From NCBI GenBank assembly GCA_050247075.1, contig JBFWUW010000102.1, positions 1 to 18,364 of the forward strand: a stretch of 18,364 nucleotides of DNA. Reading direction: 5' to 3'. A program made the translations under genes and the position numbers. Every line of letters begins with the position of its first letter. Position 1 is the first letter of the stretch. The notes under the pieces are model-generated. The model was not told the DNA's origin, ran no database searches, and worked only from the letters and a program-made list of their open reading frames with translations. Below are positions 14,292-18,364 of this stretch, one piece after another. Origin of the DNA: JBFWUW01 sp050247075 (lineage in GTDB: Bacteria; Planctomycetota; Planctomycetia; Pirellulales; JBFWUW01).

Positions 14292-15073
14292 GCTGCACCT
14301 CGCGCGATCATCTGGATGGCCACGGGAATGCCGCTGGCGGCCGTCTCACTGAAATCCTCGAGCCAGGATGCGGGAATCTCGTCCGCGCGCGGCCAGATGC
14401 GCCGCCGGCCTGGTTGCTCGTCATCGCCCTGATGGTATTTCGCATAGTCGACGTTCGTGCCGACCAGTAGCTCACCGGGGTTGTCGATCAAGGCCTGGCC
14501 GTCGGGCGGCGAGTAGCTGGCGTCGGGGCCACGCTCGCTCAGGATGCCAGGACTCAGGCTGTTGAACAACAAGCCACGGTCGCGCAGAATCTCGACCACG
14601 CGACTGCCGAACACCTGTAATTTAGTTTTGACCCCTTGCCGCTTCATGGCCGCCCATGCGATCTGTGCCGCGCGGGCCTTGGATTCGACCAGCGGCAAGT
14701 CGACGGCCAGCCACGCCAGGTTGCGAGCGTAGATCTTCCGCCACGCGGCGAGCTGGGTCTTGCTCATAAACCCGTCTTTGCCGCCCGGCGAGTGCTTGCC
14801 GGCGGTGCGCGTCGACTTCGGTCCGCGGCCGTAGGCCAGATACTTGGGTGACAGCGGCGGCCAGCTGATCCCGCACTCGTCCGTGCCGCCGCGCGCTTTG
14901 ACGATGAACGCCTGCTTGATCTTTGATAGCCACGCTACGGCCAGGCGAAGTTTGAACCCGCGCGCAATGCCGAGCGAGTCGGTAACATGGCCCGACAGAA
15001 TGCGCGGCAGCTGAGCCAGGCGAGCCTTTAGCTCACTGCGACTCAGGCGGGTGTAGATTACGTAGCGCGGCAT
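14288..15073 (-). CDS. Mu gpG-like virion morphogenesis / tail completion protein
   Basis: 261 aa. Hallmarks of the phage virion morphogenesis family (Mu gpG, P2 gpS-like) are present: 'ISWPPLSPKYLA' at residues 69-80, 'RGLLFNSLSPG' at 166-176 and 'VGTNVDYAKYHQGD' at 204-217, followed by a 'WPRADE' end. Family members join head and tail during assembly. Mu gpG is about 150 aa; this protein is larger mainly because of about 70 extra helical residues between the first two motifs (86-155). It starts 6 nt after the stop of the 87-aa gene with no clear ribosome-binding site, suggesting coupling. Confidence 0.8.
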   Translation of the reverse strand: MPRYVIYTRLSRSELKARLAQLPRILSGHVTDSLGIARGFKLRLAVAWLSKIKQAFIVKARGGTDECGISWPPLSPKYLAYGRGPKSTRTAGKHSPGGKDGFMSKTQLAAWRKIYARNLAWLAVDLPLVESKARAAQIAWAAMKRQGVKTKLQVFGSRVVEILRDRGLLFNSLSPGILSERGPDASYSPPDGQALIDNPGELLVGTNVDYAKYHQGDDEQPGRRRIWPRADEIPASWLEDFSETAASGIPVAIQMIARGAA

Positions 15074-15079
15074 GGGCGG

Positions 15080-15343
15080 TTAAGTGGCGTCGATGGGCTC
15101 CGGCACAAGAATGGCCATAGCTTGCTTCAGCTGCGCGGCCAGTTCGTGCTGCCCAGCCCGTTCGGCTCGATCAATCAGCACAGCCAGCAACTCTTCCTCG
15201 AAAGCGCCGTTGCGAACGCCGTGGTTCGGAATCGGGCCCTCTTGGAAGTGCAGCGTGAAAGAGTCATTGATGTAAGTACGGCCATCACTGGATACGGTGA
15301 TATCCTGGCCCTTCGGGTTTGTGCGCTTGATCGTTCTTTGCAT
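15080..15343 (-). CDS. Small protein with FQEGPI box, possible Tad1/Acb2-like
   Basis: 87 aa from the ATG at 15343, chosen over an upstream in-frame start at 15373 because AAAGGA lies 7-8 nt before it. Residues 1-32 are a short strand-rich part. The box 'LHFQEGPIPNHGVRNG' (31-46) is followed by an acidic helix 'EEELLAVLIDRAERAG' (49-64) and 'HELAAQLKQAMAIL' (66-79). From memory, small phage proteins with 'FQ-GPI--GVNG' followed by a 'LLAI-IDR' helix occur in the group that includes the nucleotide-binding sponges Tad1/Acb2; the resemblance here is partial and lacks the usual long second half. It sits among head-tail connector genes, so an assembly role is equally possible. Confidence 0.6.
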   Translation of the reverse strand: MQRTIKRTNPKGQDITVSSDGRTYINDSFTLHFQEGPIPNHGVRNGAFEEELLAVLIDRAERAGQHELAAQLKQAMAILVPEPIDAT

Positions 15344-15354
15344 GGCGGATTCCT

Positions 15355-15873
15355 TTACCAATAGTAGGGCCACGGATAGCCGACCGAATCGTAGCCCCTG
15401 CGGTTCGGTGACTGTTGGGTTCGCGTGCTGGTCTGTGTTACGCGGCGAACGTTGGCGCGATAGCGACTGTCGACGCGAAAGTTCGTCACGCAGGGAGTGT
15501 TGTCGTGTTCGGGCGCGGCCAGGCCGGTATCGCCAGGCAATCCGGCGCCGCCCGACGCGATCAGTTTCAGCATCTCGAAATAGCGGTTGTACTCAGCCAG
15601 CATGGAGTCGGGTGGCGCGTTGCCGCGGCGCCGGGCTAATTCGACGCAGGCGAATATCGCCGTGCACCATTTCACCCAGGCGGATTGGGTGAGCACCGCC
15701 ACGGTGTACTGCTGAAATAGATACGAGTTGACGTCGACCGTGGCCTTCTCGATGGCAGCGTTGACCATGGCCGTCGACGAGTGCTCGTCGTCATCGTCGG
15801 CGCGAAACGAAACACCCTCGACCGACCAAATGGCCTCTAGATCATCGACGGTGCAGTAGGGTGTGACGGCCAT
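15355..15873 (-). CDS. DUF1320 / Mu gp36-like head-tail connector
   Basis: 172 aa from the ATG at 15873, which lies 2 nt after the upstream stop. A GTG at 15909 would give 184 aa but overlaps the previous gene. The opening 'YCTVDDLEAIWS' is the usual start of gp36/DUF1320 proteins, followed by helices 'NAAIEKATVDVNSYL' and 'WVKWCTAIFACVELARRRG' (core 'AIFACVELARRRG'). The family forms the first connector ring below the portal. The C-terminal 60 residues, basic and ending 'YPWPYYW', are longer than usual. Its presence between capsid and gpG-like genes is normal synteny for the family. Confidence 0.75.
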   Translation of the reverse strand: MAVTPYCTVDDLEAIWSVEGVSFRADDDDEHSSTAMVNAAIEKATVDVNSYLFQQYTVAVLTQSAWVKWCTAIFACVELARRRGNAPPDSMLAEYNRYFEMLKLIASGGAGLPGDTGLAAPEHDNTPCVTNFRVDSRYRANVRRVTQTSTRTQQSPNRRGYDSVGYPWPYYW

Positions 15874-15875
15874 CG

Positions 15876-16193
15876 CTAAGGAGTCTCGTGGTGGTAGCGG
15901 GCCTGGCACTTCACGCGCCGAAACCCGTCAAGCGAACCGCTGATTGTCAAGTCGAGGAAGTAAATGGTGTCCTGTGTCAAGCTGAGATCACTGGGCAACG
16001 AGCCCTGGTACACACCATCGCCGATATGGGGCAGCGAAATCGATGAACCAATTGCGGCGGTCAGATCCTCGCTCTTGAGCTGTCCAGTGATCGTTGCCGT
16101 GGTGATCGTCGCCCCGTCGCTGGCTCGCTTTAGCGGCCGTTCGACGGTGCCCACCTGAACGATGTTGTCCTCTCCGATGTAGAGGGTCTGCAT
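15876..16193 (-). CDS. Small beta-sandwich virion protein
   Basis: 105 aa, the first gene after the capsid terminator, with ATG only a few nt beyond the terminator U-tract and no clear ribosome-binding site. The sequence alternates short strands, with 'ATITTATITGQLKSED' and 'DTIYFLDLTISG', in the manner of small Ig-like domains found in phage virions and in the N-terminal part of some baseplate proteins. It is probably a minor virion or neck protein. I cannot name the family. The stop is 2 nt before the DUF1320-like start, so the two are likely cotranslated. Confidence 0.6.
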   Translation of the reverse strand: MQTLYIGEDNIVQVGTVERPLKRASDGATITTATITGQLKSEDLTAAIGSSISLPHIGDGVYQGSLPSDLSLTQDTIYFLDLTISGSLDGFRRVKCQARYHHETP

Positions 16194-16195
16194 AA

Positions 16196-16241
16196 ACTAA
16201 AAGGCGGGCCAGCGGCTCTTTGTAAAAGTCCGCCGCCCGCC
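16196..16241 (-). terminator. Intrinsic terminator after the major capsid gene
   Basis: On the minus strand GGCGGGC (16241-16235) pairs with GCCCGCC (16209-16203); an inner GCGG/CCGC pair extends the stem, and TTTTAGTTT follows. It stands directly after the capsid stop at 16272 and just before the next ATG at 16193. It would lower readthrough into the connector and tail genes, giving more capsid mRNA than downstream mRNA. Confidence 0.7.
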
Positions 16242-16271
16242 TCTGCGGTGTTGTGTTGTCGTGCCAGCGGC

Positions 16272-17387
16272 CTAGTACTTGACCAAGCCGTAGGCGATGC
16301 CTGCCGGAATCTGCAATACGGGAATACCGTTGTGCAAGCCGAACAGTTGGTAACCGGTCGGATTCGAAGTCGGCTTGGCCCAGTAGTATTCGCCCGTGCG
16401 GATCGTTTGCGGGGCGCCGTCCCATTCGCTGATCGGCTCGCCACACTGCCAGTACTGGGCCACGATCGCATCGGGCTCGATCGTGAAGGCAGCGTGCGTG
16501 TCGTCGAAAAACTTCTCGAACGCGAAACTCGATCCGGTGTCGAGGCCGTTGTCGCTGATGTGCCACAAGAGCCACGGCAAGGCGCGAAGGCGGGCCGTGC
16601 AATTTGCCGTCTCTTCGTCGCGTGTGATGTAATCGAAATAGGTGTTCGCCGTACCGGCCTGGGCCTGCACTTGAGTGTTGGCACCCACGTAGCCCCACAC
16701 GATCGACGAGCAGAATACGTGGCGCAATGGCCGGCCGGTCAACTGAATGAACGCGGCATTGATGGCCAGCAGGTGGTCGATGATCTTCGTGCCGGCTGTG
16801 TTCCACGTGGCGGCCAGGATGTCGCCGCCGCCGAGCATGTTGAGCTTGCTCTTATTGCCCGACGGAACCTGGTAGTCGACGGTGTACGTGCCACCCGAGT
16901 AGGCCATCGACGGGCCTTGGTACGGGTTGTCGATCGCGTAGGTGTAGCTGCCGCGCATCATGGCGGCCGCCTGAAATTCACGATCATTGGTGATCTGTTG
17001 CTTGATGAACTGCTCTTGGTCGGCGATGTACTGCGCGCCAGCCGTATCGGTCACATTGGCCGGGCCACCCACCGGGCGCAGATTGTTCAGCAGCTCGCCC
17101 AGAAGCGGAATCGAGGGGTGGAACCGCGGCATCGCGAAGGGCACGTTGCCAATCGGATTCGGCTGGATGATCGTAGCCGCACTGCCAGGTCGCGACGGCG
17201 GCGCCGCGCGGCGGGTGCTGTTGAACACGTCGTAGCTGCCACGACGGCCGTAAGGACTGGTGCGCTCGGCACTGCCGCCCTTACCCATGCCCCAGAATCC
17301 CTGGAGTTCGGTGTTGATCACCTTCAGGCGATCAACGCGAGCATTGATGACAGCCGGCTGAAGTAGCTGAGGGATTGCGACGGCCAC
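16272..17387 (-). CDS. Major capsid protein, lambda gpE-like
   Basis: 371 aa, GTG at 17387 with GGAG 8 nt upstream; a nearby ATG is in a different frame. The protein has the outline of the lambda gpE/major capsid protein E family (HK97 fold): a basic, flexible N-terminus, 'DREFQAAAMMRGSYTYAIDN' (core 'AAAMMRGSYTY') near residue 145, the mid-helix 'KIIDHLLAINAAFIQLTGRP' (core 'DHLLAINAAFI'), and a strand-rich end 'GEYYWAKPTSNPTGYQLFG' (core 'EYYWAKPTSNP') matching the typical final segment with its bound-state description. It builds the icosahedral shell. It is followed by an intrinsic terminator. No protease or scaffold gene is in the window and may lie to the right. Confidence 0.82.
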   Translation of the reverse strand: MAVAIPQLLQPAVINARVDRLKVINTELQGFWGMGKGGSAERTSPYGRRGSYDVFNSTRRAAPPSRPGSAATIIQPNPIGNVPFAMPRFHPSIPLLGELLNNLRPVGGPANVTDTAGAQYIADQEQFIKQQITNDREFQAAAMMRGSYTYAIDNPYQGPSMAYSGGTYTVDYQVPSGNKSKLNMLGGGDILAATWNTAGTKIIDHLLAINAAFIQLTGRPLRHVFCSSIVWGYVGANTQVQAQAGTANTYFDYITRDEETANCTARLRALPWLLWHISDNGLDTGSSFAFEKFFDDTHAAFTIEPDAIVAQYWQCGEPISEWDGAPQTIRTGEYYWAKPTSNPTGYQLFGLHNGIPVLQIPAGIAYGLVKY

Positions 17388-17504
17388 GGTTCATTCTCCG
17401 TAGCCCTCCACCGCGGGCGTCCACCGTGTTTGCGTTGGCGTGTCCGCTGGTGGAAGCGGATTTTCGGGCGGCCAAACCCTAGCCAACGTTTTTTGCTCTG
17501 TTAC

Positions 17505-18008
17505 CTAAAACACCGCCTGCGGGACGTAAAGAACATCCGGCAGCCTGGTGGCAGCCAGCTTCTCTTCCAATTCCGCGGCGAAGTCCTTGTATAGCCGCTC
17601 GAATTCCCTGACGCCCACGCGAAGCGTTTTCTCAAAGCTGAGCGGAGCCTTGCCGTCCGTGGATGCGTGTCGCATCCAGCCCGCGATCAGATCTTCGAGC
17701 TCCTTGTCGGTGTAGTCCAGCGTCGGCGACCCGTTCTGGTAGTACTGCCGCAACGTGAACGTTTTGCAGTCCCTGTCGGGAATGCCAACCTTGTGGTCAT
17801 ATCCAACGTCCGACAGCAACAACCCGATTTTCGACTTATTGCTGTCGAGCGCTTCGTTCACGTCGGTACACTTGAACCAGCGCTCGCCGACCATCACAAC
17901 AAAGCATCCGGCCTGAAGCCGCACGTTCGTACGATGCCTCTTCGGCGCTGGGGCCGAATCCGGCGACTGATCTTGAGCAATTTCTTTATCGGCAACTGCG
18001 GTACTCAT
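17505..18008 (-). CDS. Hypothetical phage protein upstream of capsid gene
   Basis: 167 aa, ATG at 18008 with GGAAAG about 5-10 nt upstream. The first 30 residues are polar, with a Pro/Ala stretch and basic 'PKRHRTNVR'. Then a compact mixed part follows ('GCFVVMVGERWFKCTD') and a charged helical C-terminus ('FERLYKDFAAELEEKLAA'). No signal peptide or membrane segment. It lies between a decoration-like protein and the capsid gene, where scaffold, decoration or completion proteins are usual, but I do not recognise it. A 117-bp gap separates it from the capsid gene. Confidence 0.6.
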   Translation of the reverse strand: MSTAVADKEIAQDQSPDSAPAPKRHRTNVRLQAGCFVVMVGERWFKCTDVNEALDSNKSKIGLLLSDVGYDHKVGIPDRDCKTFTLRQYYQNGSPTLDYTDKELEDLIAGWMRHASTDGKAPLSFEKTLRVGVREFERLYKDFAAELEEKLAATRLPDVLYVPQAVF

Positions 18009-18066
18009 GGGATCTTTCCGAAAACTGTATTGGTCTTGCGGCTAACCGCAGCACTCAATCTTGTGA

Positions 18067-18364
18067 TTACGTCGCGACGGTCACAACGCAGGCCGGCGGC
18101 GACAGGATCTCAACATGCCAGGCGGTTCCGGCGGCATTGGCTCGGAAGCGTGCCCGGCCACCGATCTTGTGCGAGGCCGTGGAGAACGCAATGCTATCCG
18201 CCGCCGCATCGCCATCAGTCACGATGTCGTCACCGGCGGCCGACGCGATGATCATGTCCTGGTTGACTGTGTTCAGAAATTCGAACGGCCCCAGGCCGGC
18301 TGCGAGCGCGGGCAGCGTGAACGTGACGGCACCCGACGCGCCGGTTGTGGTGAACAGCGTCTTC
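18067..18364 (-). CDS. Decoration / fibre-like virion protein, partial
   Basis: The gene runs off the right edge; 98 C-terminal residues are visible, ending with TAA at 18069-18067. The frame is open through the ATG at 18255, so that is probably not the true start. The sequence has the repeating strand pattern of small phage head-decoration or fibre domains: 'GAVTFTLPALAAGLGPFEF', 'LNTVNQDMIIASAAGDDIV' and 'AAADSIAFSTASHKIGG'. I have seen this style next to capsid genes, often as an externally exposed virion protein. Placement upstream of the capsid gene agrees. The exact role is inferred. Confidence 0.65.
   Translation of the reverse strand, partial: KTLFTTTGASGAVTFTLPALAAGLGPFEFLNTVNQDMIIASAAGDDIVTDGDAAADSIAFSTASHKIGGRARFRANAAGTAWHVEILSPPACVVTVAT

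Noticed and set aside
15355..15909. Longer 184-aa version of the DUF1320-like protein
   Set aside because: The extra 12 residues depend on a GTG that overlaps the preceding gene, while the ATG at 15873 fits family starts and sits 2 nt after the upstream stop.
16248..17366. 372-aa + strand ORF opposite the capsid gene
   Set aside because: It spans almost exactly the capsid gene and is Arg/Val/His-rich as expected from antisense reading; the minus-strand frame has capsid features, a ribosome-binding site and a terminator.
18037..18050. Small hairpin TGCGG-CTAA-CCGCA between the last two minus-strand genes
   Set aside because: Only a 5-bp stem without a following U-tract, too weak to call as a terminator.
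1..18364. CRISPR array, insertion sequence or rRNA
   Set aside because: No regularly spaced repeats, no transposase-like protein and no rRNA-like sequence were seen; the only direct repeat of note is the 14-bp pair in the portal gene.

Overview
The window is the integrase-proximal end of an integrated temperate tailed phage (or a phage-derived element), reading inwards from its attachment site. The host is probably a member of the Planctomycetota. The hints are the integrase C-terminus (an 'EIYAERN' tyrosine box), an exported HEAT-repeat protein whose signal peptide ends 'LLADPPEPS', and the GC-rich composition. This assignment is inference from style only; no host marker gene other than a tRNA fragment is present.

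Layout. Positions 1-127 look like host DNA: a terminator-like hairpin (6-27) and the 5' half of tRNA-Arg(CCU) (90-127), which stops exactly after the anticodon loop. Unrelated DNA begins there, so this is an attachment-site junction. On the + strand follow a tyrosine integrase (163-1470), an exported HEAT-repeat protein (1826-2509) and a 36-residue single-pass membrane peptide (2531-2641). A small minus-strand ORF (1438-1632) sits between integrase and HEAT gene behind a possible promoter of its own. From 2648 to the right edge everything is one minus-strand virion-structure block, transcribed right to left towards the attachment site.

In transcription order the structural block is: a decoration/fibre-like protein (partial, at the edge), an unknown 167-aa protein, a lambda gpE-like major capsid protein followed by an intrinsic terminator, a small beta-sandwich protein, a Mu gp36/DUF1320-like head-tail connector, an 87-aa protein with an 'FQEGPI' box, a Mu gpG-like virion morphogenesis protein, a tail-terminator candidate, a tail-tube candidate, a tape-measure candidate, a 573-aa tail protein, a zinc-ribbon protein with a -1 frame extension, a portal protein carrying a 2H phosphoesterase domain, a MuF-like head morphogenesis protein, a 776-aa tail-hub/baseplate candidate, a 150-aa virion protein and a beta-propeller-like receptor-binding candidate. 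Terminase is not in the window.

The most interesting part is 7.4-10.0 kb. Two successive genes end at runs of nine A (mRNA sense), and at both a -1 shift opens a long coherent frame: one adds 86 residues to the zinc-ribbon protein, the other fuses the portal to the MuF-like protein. The portal also contains a complete 2H phosphoesterase domain (two H-x-T motifs 74 residues apart) bracketed by a perfect 14-bp in-frame direct repeat, which looks like the scar of a domain insertion. With the 87-aa protein, which may belong to the Tad1/Acb2-like group of nucleotide sponges (low certainty), this suggests that nucleotide-signal counter-defence functions have been built into the virion operon. The portal and MuF genes also lie after the tail genes instead of before the capsid gene, an unusual order.
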